This document shows, piece by piece, positions 55,150 to 64,000 of a stretch of DNA of 64,000 nucleotides. The notes under the pieces are model-generated. The model was not told where the DNA came from. It searched no databases and worked only from the letters and a program-made list of their open reading frames with translations. The stretch spans positions 66,371,140 through 66,435,139 of the forward strand of contig JAVIAB010000101.1 of NCBI GenBank assembly GCA_032433765.1. Direction: 5' to 3'. The translations under genes and the position numbers were made by a program. The DNA is from Megaustenia siamemsis (taxonomy: Eukaryota > Mollusca > Gastropoda > Stylommatophora > Ariophantidae). Numbering within the stretch: the first letter of the stretch is position 1; every line of letters starts with the position of its first letter.

Positions 55150-55565
55150 ACATTACCAAAGAGATCAAGGAAGGGAAAGGTCATGAAGAAATGATGGATT
55201 GTTCTTTCCTTTAAAAAAAAAATTCATAACCGGTCCTGGTGGACTTTGAACCCGGGTCTTTCATGTCCATAAAGCCGACGACGTATCTCATTACCAAAGA
55301 GATCAAGGAAGGGAAGGACTTTGTTCCCGGGTCTAAGGCCGACGTCGTATCTCATTACCAAATAGATCAAGGAATGGAGGGACTTTGTTCCCGGGTCTAA
55401 GGCCGACGTCGTATCTCATTACCAAATAGATCAAGGAATGGAGGGACTTTGTTCCCGGGTCTAAGGCCGACGTCGTATCTCATTACCAAAGAAGACATCA
55501 AGGAAGGGAGGGACTTTGAACACGGGTCTTTCATGCCCTAAAGCCGACGCCCTACATCTAGACCA
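55150..55565 (-). repeat. ~66-bp array containing tRNA-like halves, about 5 units
   Basis: On the minus strand the outer units read TGGGTGGTCTAGATGTAGGG, then CGTCGGCTTTAGGGCATGAA and a box B-like GTGTTCAAAGTCCC. The opposite end has CCCGGGTTCAAAGTCC. The inner units keep CGTCGGCCTTAGACCCGGG but have lost box B (GAACAAAGTCCC). It looks like a tRNA-derived head tandemly amplified, with decay of the inner units. Confidence 0.7.
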
Positions 55566-55667
55566 CCCAGCCTCCGAGACAAGACATATAGATGAAGGTG
55601 GACATTTAAAAACGGTATCAAAGTTAGTGAAAAGTGAGACATGAGCTGGGCTCTGTGAGAAGGTGAA

Positions 55668-56429
55668 CAGAAGTAAATCATTGAAATTATTCTGGCAGCT
55701 TCACATGGGAAATGATAGCGTAGTGAGGAATAATTGTGTTCGTGACTTCTGAGCATAGATCTTATCTGATATAGAACGGATGAGAACATGTAAAACAGAA
55801 GCAAATCATTGAAATTATTCTGGCAGCTTCACATGGGAAATGATAGCGTAGTGAGGAATAATTGTGTTCGTGACTTCTGAGCATAGATCTTATCTGATAT
55901 AGAACGGATGAGAACATGTAAAACAGAAGCAAATCATTGAAATTATTCTGGCAGCTTCACATGGGAAATGATAGCGTAGTGAGGAATAATTGTGTTCGTG
56001 ACTTCTGAGCATAGATCTTATCTGATATAGAACGGATGAGAACATGTAAAACAGAAGCAAATCATTGAAATTATTCTGGCAGCTTCACATGGGAAATGAT
56101 AGCTCAGTGAGGAATAATTGTATTCGTGACTTCTGAGCATAGATCTTATCTGATATAGAACGGATGGAACATGTAAAACAGAAGCAAATCATTGAAATTA
56201 TTCTGGCAGCTTCACATGGGAAATGATAGCTCAGTGAGGAATAATTGTGTTCGTGACTTCTGAGCTTAGATCTTATCTGATATAGAACGGATGAGAACAT
56301 GTAAAACAGAAGCAAATCATTGAAATTATTCTGGCAGCTTCACATGGGAAATGATAGCGTAGTGAGGAATAATTGTGTTCGTGACTTCTGAGCTTAGATC
56401 TTCTCTGATATAGAACGGATGAGAACATG
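55668..56429. repeat. 128-bp minisatellite, about 6 units, broken by a SINE
   Basis: Units contain AAATCATTGAAATTATTCTG and TTCGTGACTTCTGAGCATAG. Units four and five share GATAGCTCAGTGAGG instead of GATAGCGTAGTGAGG. The last unit is cut by the SINE at 56430. Confidence 0.96.
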
Positions 56430-56674
56430 TAAAACAGAAGTTAAGTAAGTGGCATATAGGGAATATGGTGTTAGTGACCATACATTTTACAGACCCTCGG
56501 CACATGATTTCTGTGGTAATGCGGTCGGTATTACGCCCGTGCCGCTTTACTTTCCCAGAAAAAAATCGTGTGCCTATTAAATGCTGGATGCACCGGAAGC
56601 CGTTGATTGGGATCAAACCCTACCTCTTGTTCTTTGGAGTCAAGTTCACTAACCACTGAGCTATCGCGGCTCCT
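56430..56674 (-). mobile_element. tRNA-derived SINE at the end of the 128-bp array
   Basis: On the minus strand it starts GGAGCCGCGATAGCTCAGTGG, followed by a box B changed to GTTTGATCCC. The body shares ACGGGCGTAATACCGACCGC. The 3' hairpin is lost and the tail is CTTACTTAACTTCTG. Target duplication GGATGAGAA[C/A]ATG at 56417-56429 and 56675-56687. Confidence 0.92.
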
Positions 56675-56689
56675 GGATGAGAAAATGGG

Positions 56690-57235
56690 TAGAGCTATAT
56701 TCTCTAATTGTCTAGAAAATTTATTAGAATTTAGAAAAGATATCATGGGGCGTTGTATTGCCAGAGTGGCTACTCTGAGAGGTATAGGCCCTAGAGAAAT
56801 GAATGATGTGACGAGGTGTTTCAAACAGCAAGGGATATAATCTAAACACTCAGGTTCCACCATAAGTGCTAATCAGGAAGGTTCATGGACGGGGGTAATA
56901 TTTGAACATGGGAAAATGTTACACTTTTAGGAATTTGTGTTTTGAAGCGGTACATTTTTCTACGGTATCGTGATCTAGTGACATCGAAAAGAAAGAGAAG
57001 TGCAACAAAAACTGCTGCCCGGGAAAAAAATATATTAAGGATTTAAACGTTTCCACATGAAGAAGACGGATATGTCGGACCAAAACGCGCATATATCGAA
57101 GCCTGCTGTAAATTAACAACACGACACAGACTTGTCTATGTAACAGGTAGGCGCTGAAGAAGAAAACAAGACAAAGAAAAAGGCGATTGTGTAGTGCCTT
57201 TATAAAAGTAAGGACATGTACAACCATTTCTCACA
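56690..57235. other. Unassigned stretch
   Basis: Short frames at 56607-56840 and 56919-57227 have no recognised domain. I see no array. Confidence 0.45.
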
Positions 57236-57239
57236 TATT

Positions 57240-57520
57240 CTGCTAGTAAAGGGAGCTCTTAAAAAACATCAGAAAGAAGCAATCAACATTCTTCGGGCAC
57301 ATCATGAGAAGAGGAAAGTTGGAATACTTGGTTACAACTGGCAAAATAAAAGGAAAGAGAGATCGCGGACGACAAAGAGAGAAAATACTGGATAGCTTGG
57401 TGTCATGGCATGGAAAACAGTCAACAACAGAACTCATACGATGCACTGTGGATAGAAGATTGTGGAGCAACATGATCGCCTACGCCAACCGGAGGGTACA
57501 TGATGATGACGATGATTCTG
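57240..57520 (+). pseudogene. LINE B 3' end
   Basis: Reads KHQKEAINILRAHHEKRKVG / IMRRGKLEYLVTTGKIKGKR then DRGRQREKILDSLVSWHGKQ and TELIRCTVDRRLW, SNMIAYANRRVHDD with an ATGATGATG-like tail. The frame is open for about 90 codons, so it is one of the least decayed B ends. 5'-truncated. Confidence 0.88.
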
Positions 57521-57599
57521 CTAGTAATTCAAGTGGCAATTCGAAAAAGTCTTCACCGATTTATGCTTTTCTTCTTGTTTAACAGTGTCTGCCTTATTG

Positions 57600-58350
57600 A
57601 AAAATAAATATGCTGAGGATTATCTTGCATAAAGCGGAAGGAGAAAGAGATAGAAGAGTCACTTCTTTTCAGTTGTTGCAATTTTGTTGTCACTTCAAAT
57701 GTGTCTTTCATGCATTCCAGATTTTCATAGTTTTCTCTGCAAATGGTTTACATTAATCCAATCAATTGCTTTAAGGTATCTCGTTAGGTACACATCTTTA
57801 GGATGTTATATTAGTGTTACCTGTCATAGCTAATAATACTTACTGTTCTTATTGCAGGATCCAAAATGTTAGCCTATGAAGACATGATAAGTTTGTTTTC
57901 AAAGAACATACAATGTATTTTAAACATATATAGTTATTATAACTGTGAACGATTTCGGTGACAATGCAACATAATACAAGTTGTTATACGTTCGTTTATA
58001 TCAGGGATTTCTTAACTGTATATCTATTTTCATAAATGTATCCAACCAATCGGTATCATCTAAATATGCATATCTTTTCATTGTTATGTATCTGACACAG
58101 GGAAGTGAATCATGGACTAATGGTAAATACAAGAAATGGAGCCCTGGAGGCATGTCTTACAAAAGATTATATGGAAAGTTCCGCCGATGCTACACATCTC
58201 GTAGAGGTGTATTCAACGGATAGAAAAAAAGACTATCACATCATTCAAATACAAGCACACATGTTTCTTATGTGAAATGACTGTTAAGTAGAACACACTA
58301 AAAGAGTAAAAAAAAATATTGGGAAAAAATCAAAATGAATAAAGAGGCAG
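57600..58350. other. Mostly unassigned; LINE trace at 58085-58200
   Basis: Only a GSESWTNGKYKKWSPGGMS-like phrase is suggestive of a LINE thumb. The rest is AT-rich and unrecognised. Confidence 0.4.
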
Positions 58351-58354
58351 TAAA

Positions 58355-58705
58355 TATTGAGACAGTTGAAGGAAGTTTCAATACAAAATGACAAGAGTTG
58401 AAAAAATAAAATATTGTGGACAGTTGAAGGAAGTTTCAATACAAAATGACAAGAGTTGAAATAATAAAATATTGTGGACAGTTGAATGAAGTCTCAATAC
58501 AAAATGACAAGAGTTGAAATAATAAAATATTGTGGACAGTTGAATGAAGTCTCAATACAAAATGACAAGAGTTGAAATGATAAAATATTGTGGACAGTTG
58601 AATGAAGTCTCAATACAAAATGACAAGAGTTGAAATGATAAAATATTGTGGACAGTTGAATGAAGTCTCAATACAAAATGACAAGAGTTGAAATAATAAA
58701 ATATT
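58355..58705. repeat. 58-bp minisatellite, 6 units
   Basis: Units contain GTCTCAATACAAAATGACAA and AAATATTGTGGACAGTTGAA. Early units have GAAGGAAGTTTC, later ones GAATGAAGTCTC. Unrelated in sequence to the 58-bp array at 10033. Confidence 0.95.
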
Positions 58706-58739
58706 GTAGGGAGAGAACAGGCATTTTAAATACATGATC

Positions 58740-59455
58740 AACATCATATGTCACGGTACTTGATGATTTTCTATTTTCAAATCTTCAGTTCATGTTTTAT
58801 CTTTATTGTTGTTTCTCTTCCAGCTGAGACTCCCAGTACAGTTCGTGCTTATATTTTTCTTTCAAATAATCGTTGTGTTGTATATATCAAAGTCGCCAAT
58901 CGCTTTCTTTGATTCTTCACGTGAGTCGTCCGAAGCAAGCTGACATATTTTTATTATAATTAGCCTACCTGAATAGAGCACGTAGATGTGACATTTTAGT
59001 TTATAATTCTTCATAATACTGTCTGCCTTGTTCCTTATATCTGTTCCAGACATCGCAGCTAATCACATGCTTTATATATGGCCGCTTGTAGCTTTACGAT
59101 AACATCTCCTCTCCGCTCCATTTCTTATCTTCGAAGGATATCTCAATAATGACAAAAAACTAGGTGTACAAAGTGTGTAACAAGAAAGAAATGTTGCCAC
59201 GAGAAACACGACTACTGTCCAGCAATTATTTTAGCCCCTTAACGTCATGGGACTTTTAATGACGCTGTCCCGTCTGGATTATGATTCCTTTATTACTGAT
59301 ATCCTGTTCCTGAAAGCTGGCGTGATCTCGTAACACAATATCTTATACAATCAACGGCCTATAATTTAGGAAACAAAAGTCTGTACTAAACTTCATAATC
59401 AAATCGGATAACAACAACCAGCAGCAGTAACCTGTCTTAACAGTGCCCTTATTAT
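58740..59455. other. Unassigned stretch
   Basis: No feature that I can support. Confidence 0.5.
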
Positions 59456-59461
59456 TTGCAT

Positions 59462-59862
59462 TACACTATCCACCACCTGCTCCCATTACACTATCTACCA
59501 CTTGCTCCCATAACACCATCTACCACGTGCTCCCATTACACCATCTACCACTTGCTCCCATTACACCATCTACCTCTTGCTTCCATTACACCATCTACCA
59601 CTTGCTTCCATTACACCATCTACCACTTGCTCCCATTACACCATCTACCACTTGCTACCATTACACAATCTACCACTTGTTCCCATTACACCATCTACCA
59701 CTTGCTCGCATTACACCATCTACCACTCGCTCCCATTACACCATCTACCAGTTGCTCGCATTACACCATCTACCAGTTGCTCGCATTACACCATCTAACA
59801 CTCGCTCCCATTACACCATCTAACACTCGCTCCCATTACACAATCTACCACTTGCTCCCATG
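59462..59862. repeat. 25-bp minisatellite, 16 units
   Basis: Unit ATTACACCATCTACCACTTG plus CTCCC. As 25 is not a multiple of three, each plus-strand frame reads the same peptides in turn. The frames of up to 156 codons are by-products. Confidence 0.97.
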
Positions 59863-60004
59863 GCTTCACGGAACCTTTTTAGGGAGGCTGATCGGAAACT
59901 CCACCTTGCCCAAGGATAACCCGTAGATAAGTGTATGGAGGGAGACATTTTATTCCGGCATTGGTAAGGGATACCCTTGCTATACTAACCTGTCTGAATT
60001 AGGA

Positions 60005-60234
60005 GCAGATCGCCAAATACCTGGGCACAATATTAACATCAGATGGAAGATGCACCACATAATAAATAATCAGAATAGCTCTGGCCAAAATAGTATTTTA
60101 GAAAAAAAAAATATCTTGTTTTAGAGGCCCATATATTAATATAAGTGGAAAGAGAGTTTATCGGTGCTTTATGGAGCCAATCCTAACATATGAAACGAAT
60201 CATGGACAGTCGACAAAGAAATGGAAAGGCAATT
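60005..60234 (+). pseudogene. LINE B, left part (split by LINE J)
   Basis: Reads QIAKYLGTILTSDGRCTT, then decayed ALAKIVF, ERVYRCFMEPILTYETNHG and KKWKGNS. Interrupted after AAAGGCAATT. Confidence 0.85.
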
Positions 60235-60672
60235 CTATTGACCTTTCGAGCCGTAGCCGGCCCATAGGGCGTAGACCAAGATACACCTTCTCATATCTGA
60301 ATTTTTGTTCTAGCAGTTTTCTTTTAAAGATATTTTATCAAATCTCGCCATTTGTCTCTGTTCTGTGCAAGCAGCTCTATCTCATTGAGGGAGCCGAAAT
60401 TTGTTGCTCTTGCCTCTCTCATCAATGTTCTTCTCAGTGTCTCCCTGGGTCTTCCTCTTTTTCCCTTACCTGTGTTTCCCATATGAGGGCTTGCTTTGCT
60501 ATTCGGTTATCGTCTCTTCTCACCACATGTCCAACATATGACCATCGTCTTTTCTTTATTACTGAAGATATTAGTGGTTGATTGGCGATTTCTCTAATTT
60601 CCTCGTTTGTTTTGAATTATTTCCACGCTACACCAAGTATTTTAGATTATTATTTTTTTTAGAATTATTTTA
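60235..60672 (-). pseudogene. LINE J 3' end inserted in LINE B
   Basis: Flanked by a 10-bp duplication AAAGGCAATT (60225-60234 and 60673-60682). The minus strand reads a VGHVVRRDDNRIAKQAL block, WETQVREKEEDPGRH in a neighbouring frame, a REARATNFGSLNEIELL-like block, and ends in GGGCCGGCTACGGCTCGAAA, GGTCAATAG. The hairpin GCCG-GCTA-CGGC is part of the end. No microsatellite tail on this copy. 5'-truncated. Confidence 0.88.
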
Positions 60673-61035
60673 AAAGGCAATTAGACACCACAAAAATGGG
60701 ATTTCTCAGCAGAATGTTGAGAGTTATCTGAGCAGCTAAAAAGAACAACGAGGACATTCTCAAAGAGGTCAACAAAGAAAGGAACCTCCTAAAACATCCG
60801 GAATATACAATTATTTTTCGGGATATCATGAGAAGAAGAAATGTGGATACTTGGTTGCAAGTAACCAAATGCAGGGAAACAGGTCGTTGAGGCAAAGAGA
60901 GAAGATATTGGATAGCTTATTGTCATGGTAACAAAAGCAGTCAATAAGAAAATTGATAAAACGCACTGTGGATAGATGATAGTGAAAGGACATGATTTCT
61001 ACACCAACCGGTATGGCACATGATGATGATGTAAT
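60673..61035 (+). pseudogene. LINE B, right part
   Basis: Continues with RQLDTTKMGFLSRMLRVI, then KKNNEDILKEVNKERNLL, broken FRDIMRRRNVDTWLQ, and KCREQVVEAKREDIG-like, then the end of the element with ATGATGATG at 61020. Confidence 0.85.
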
Positions 61036-61039
61036 CATT

Positions 61040-61400
61040 TTTGTTTACATCTACGTCATTTGTACTGGTTGATTTCGTACTTACATATTCGTACAGCGTA
61101 AGAAACTGAAAATGAGTAAATAAGTTTCACTACAAAACCTCCACTATCCAAAAACAAGTACGTATAGTTATCTTTACAGATTACAAATGAAACCTCGTGT
61201 TGTCCGTTGATGTGATGAAATAAACTACAGACCGAACTCTCTATTGACATTATGGTAAAAATAATTCCATTTGACAATGGCAACGAGCAACATTATTAAA
61301 GTACTCAACTTAATCACAAATGGTCCACACATTGTAAGTCTTATAACGGAAGTTACAACAAAGCAAAATTTAGGCAGTTGTATGTGGGGACAAAATGACA
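61040..61400. other. Unassigned stretch
   Basis: AT-rich; nothing recognised. Confidence 0.5.
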
Positions 61401-61423
61401 TAGGATGACAATCATCATCATCA

Positions 61424-61765
61424 TCATTGAGTGCCGTCTCCGCAACGAAGGTTGGCTACCATGGAGCGCCATTTTGCTCTATCTCTTGCTTTGATGGTGC
61501 AGGTTGTCATCGGTTGATTTGTCCATCTTTTGATGTTACTCGTCCATGTTAATCTTGGTCTGCCTCTGCCTCTTTTACCTTGTATTTTCCCCTCCAGGAT
61601 CACTTTCAGTAGGCTGTTGTGTCTTTTAACATGGCCTAAGAATCGCATTTGTCTTGTTCTAATTGTGTTCAGAAGTTCTCTTTTCATTTTTAGTTGTTTT
61701 AAGACTTTGTCGTTTGTTTTCTTTTCCTTCCATCCAATTCTACATATTCTTCTATATATCCACAT
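61424..61765 (-). pseudogene. LINE A C-terminal tail
   Basis: 113 codons: MWIYRRICRIGWKEKKTND, LKMKRELLNTIRTRQMRF, LGHVKRHNSLLKVILEGKIQ, GKRGRGRPRLTWTSNIKRW, TIKARDRAKWRSMVANLRCG, ending GDGTQ by the (GAT)n tail. The basic GKRGRGRPR block is probably a nucleic-acid contact. Confidence 0.88.
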
Positions 61766-62553
61766 TTCAAAGCTTCAATTCTTTGTTCTGTTTTCTTGTC
61801 TAATGTCCATGTTTCAGCACCATATAGGAATATTGAGAAGATGTAACATTTTGCTATTCTTAGTTTTAGCTCTGGTGTTATTTGTTTTGATGTTAGTATG
61901 TCCTTCATGACATTAAAATTACTTTTTGCCATTCCTATTCTTTTGTTTATTTCAGTTGTACATTTTCCATCACTGGTTATAGTATGTACAAGGTAGTTAT
62001 AGTTCTGAACTGTCTCAAGGTCTATTCCTTCAATTTTGATATCCACTTGTAGGTTTTGAGTATTTTCTTTGTTTATGATCATAGTTTTAGTCTTTTTGAT
62101 ATTCATATCTAGTCCATATTTTTTGCTTGTCGTGTTTATTTCATTAAGTAATTGTTGTAGGTCTTTAGGATTTTCTGCTAGTAGTACAGTATCGTCAGCA
62201 TATCTTAGGTTATTGATTATCTTTCCATTAATTTGTAGGCCTGGCATCTCTATGATGTTTTTAAAGATTTGCTCAGTGTATAGATTGAACAAGCTTGGTG
62301 ATAGGATGCATCCTTGTCTTACTCCTCTTTTTATATCAATGGGTGTAGAGAACTCTTTGTTATATTTTATTATTGCTGTTTGCTCCCAGTATAGATTGCA
62401 TATTAGTCGTATATCCATGTCATCTAGATGTATCTCTTTTAGGCATTCTATAAGTTGTTTGTGGTGTACTCTATCAAAAGCTTTGGTGTAGTCTATGAAG
62501 CAGGCATATATTGGTTTGTTTACTTCTGTGTATTTTTCGATTAATGTTCTCAT
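61699..62553 (-). pseudogene. LINE A reverse transcriptase, catalytic part
   Basis: 284 codons. Motif A YACFIDYTKAFDRVHHKQL, motif B KRGVRQGCILSPSLFNLYTE, motif C INNLRYADDTVLLAENPKDL, thumb VQNYNYLVHTITSDGKCTTE, then LKLRIAKCYIFSIFLYGAET. All three catalytic aspartates (A and the two in YADD) are present. YLG is changed to YLV. The C-terminal continuation is shifted near 61765 to the block FLGHVKRHNSLL / GKRGRGRPRLTWTSN (61424-61765). Confidence 0.92.
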
Positions 62554-63203
62554 GCAGAATATGGCTTCTTTTGTCCCGCTATTTTCCTAAATCCAAATTG
62601 CTGCTCATCTAATTCAGTATTGATTTTATTCTGAATCTTTCCTTGTATAACTTTTAGCAAGATTTTTGTAACATGGCTCATTAGGCTTATTGTTCTAAAG
62701 TCACTGCATTCAACTGCACCATTCTTTTTAGGCAATGCAATGAAAGTTGATGTTTTTAGTTCATTTGGTATGTATCCTGTGTGGTATATGTCGTTGCATA
62801 TGTCTGTAATCACTTCAATGCCAAAATCTTCAAGTGCCTGTATCATCTCTATCTGTATGCTTTCAGGTCCTGCTGCTTTTCCCCTTTTCATTGTTTTTAT
62901 AGCTTTTTCCACCTCAGATTTTAAGATTTTATAGCCTGATGTACATTTTATAACTGGTTTCTTGTCCCTTTGATCATGAAATAGTTCTGTTATATATTCC
63001 TGCCATCTATCTATGATATCCTTATTGTCTGTTAGCATTTTTCCTTTTATGTCTGCAATGCATCCACCTTCTGTGGCTTTTTTATTTTTATTAGTCATTC
63101 TCTTTATTTCTGTGTGCATTCCTCTTAGGTCTTGTTTGCTTTCCATAGTTTCTATTTCTATACATTTTTGGCTGAGCCAGTCTTCTTTTCCCTTTTTGCA
63201 CAT
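62550..63203 (-). pseudogene. LINE A linker and RT start
   Basis: 217 codons: DWLSQKCIEIETMESKQDL, GGCIADIKGKMLTDNKDII, RWQEYITELFHDQRDKKP, then AIKTMKRGKAAGPESIQIEM (RT motif 1, KRGKAAGPD) and FIALPKKNGAVECSDFRTIS-LMSHVTKILLKV (motif 2), DEQQFGFRKI. A one-base shift near 62555 breaks it from the next block. Confidence 0.9.
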
Positions 63204-63357
63204 TTTGCGTATCTCATTATCTATTTTATTGTATTGGGCAGTGTTCTTCGCTTGTCTCCTTTTTCCATTTTTTCTAAGATGGTGTTAGTTATCCATTTTT
63301 GTTTTTTGTTCTTTTCTCATTTGGGTAAGGTGTCGCAGGCTTTTTGTATGCTTTTCT

Positions 63358-63662
63358 TTATGCAATGGATTTGGTTGTTACTTTTTCATCAGGATTTTCT
63401 CTTCTGTATTGTTCAATTCCTTCCTCTAGCAGCTTCTGGTATGTGTTCTTTACTTGTATTGTATAGGTATCTTTAATATCTTTTTGATTTAAAGCTGTTA
63501 TGTCGAGTGGGTTTGTTGATGAATTAGATTTTTGCTTGTTTCTCTTTAGTTTGATTTTCATTTTAATCATTACAGGATTGTGATCAGAATTAATATCTGC
63601 TCCTGGGTAGGTTTTGGCTTTCTTTACGCTGTTACGGAACCTTTCTTTTATCATTATGACCC
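63358..63662 (-). pseudogene. LINE A endonuclease C-terminus
   Basis: Reads MIKERFRNSVKKAKTYPGA, DINSDHNPVMIKMKIKLK (SDH catalytic motif), then ALNQKDIKDTYTIQVKNTYQ and ending near VTTKSIA. The residues before about 63662 in the same frame (VCVVDCWV) do not match the family, so truncation lies there. Confidence 0.85.
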
Positions 63663-64000
63663 AGCAATCGACAACACAAACGAAAGGACACGCAATGAAA
63701 GGAAGAGAATAATATATATACATATTAGAATATAAATACAACTGGTGAAACTAAGCAACAGAAAATATAAGGAATCAAGTCAGCGGAGCGCTTTTTATAT
63801 TTCTTCTTTATGTACTATGATCGTTTAAGACTTTTCCCTTGATGTTATCATTTTAAGTGAATTCATTTAGATATGCACTGCTGATATTCTATCTCAGTTT
63901 TTAGTCTACCAATAGGTATCTCTCCATATAACATCTGCTTGGGGATGCAATTAATATGCAACTTCTATATCTCAACTCCTTCATCTTTGATTCATCATGT
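63663..64000. other. Unassigned right edge
   Basis: AT-rich DNA. No recognised feature. Confidence 0.5.

Larger units (their letters stand above)
61405..63662 (-). mobile_element. LINE A, longest copy in the window, 5'-truncated
   Basis: A 2.26-kb minus-strand copy from a (ATC)n tail at 61411-61427 to the end of the endonuclease at about 63662. The order is endonuclease end, linker, RT, thumb and basic tail. Only a few frame breaks separate four long open blocks, so it is younger than most LINE relics here. The left (3') junction shows the microsatellite tail; a target duplication could not be identified because the 5' border is not obvious. Confidence 0.92.

Noticed and set aside
56098..56240. 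GATAGCTCAGTG in two units of the 128-bp array, like SINE box A
   Set aside because: An 11-12 base match without the rest of the SINE; other units read GATAGCGTAGTG, so chance or a minor variant is enough.
59443..59926. Three plus-strand frames with the same peptides
   Set aside because: The 25-bp unit cycles through all three frames; no protein can be inferred.

Overview
This 64 kb window reads as a gene-poor stretch of an animal nuclear genome. It is AT-rich, has no operon-like coding, and is packed with non-LTR retrotransposon (LINE) copies, tRNA-derived SINEs, a mariner transposon, a Penelope-like remnant and an unusual number of minisatellites. The mixture (RTE-like LINEs with short microsatellite tails, a D34D mariner, a GIY-YIG Penelope remnant, an RNase H-bearing LINE tail) would suit a mollusc or other lophotrochozoan. 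That placement is an inference with low confidence. I found no convincing host protein gene, no true tRNA or rRNA gene and no CRISPR array.

LINE copies are grouped here by shared protein motifs under working labels. A: RTE-like, ending in (GAT)n. B and C: relatives of A, with tails in or near (ATGATG)n. D: a C-terminal tail followed by GAA-rich DNA. E: a larger APE-type element with a (CTA)n tail. F: the 3' part of an element with RNase H. G: an RT fragment. J: a tail with a short terminal hairpin. All are 5'-truncated, frameshifted or nested, except that E appears to reach its 5' end. The only intact open frame that looks like a real protein is the 356-residue mariner transposase at 33453-34523 on the minus strand.

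Layout. 1-9.5 kb: A, C and D fragments, a SINE with a LINE scrap inside it, a Penelope GIY-YIG relic, and a 27-bp minisatellite that recurs 2 kb further on. 10.0-19.6 kb: long tandem arrays (58, 79, 47, 14 and 5 bp units) mixed with C, D and F fragments. 19.8-23.9 kb: a stack of nested insertions (B inside B, with a terminal-inverted-repeat element and a D copy inside the inner B). 24-33 kb: smaller arrays, SINEs and B/F/G fragments. 33.3-34.7 kb: mariner. 35.4-38.2 kb: two large arrays. 39.8-47.7 kb: a D-like copy with an 84-bp array, then an A copy split by a 5.85 kb E insertion in which four different segments of the LINE have been amplified into tandem arrays. 48-61 kb: B, D and J fragments and six further arrays. 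61.4-63.7 kb: the best-preserved A copy.

Target-site duplications allow relative dating: A lies in D, E lies in A, J lies in B, SINE lies in B, and the inverted-repeat element lies in B. Tandem arrays together cover about a fifth of the window by my own summing of the listed coordinates. Many start inside a mobile element. The most striking signal is the repeated conversion of LINE segments, including endonuclease catalytic motifs, into minisatellites.
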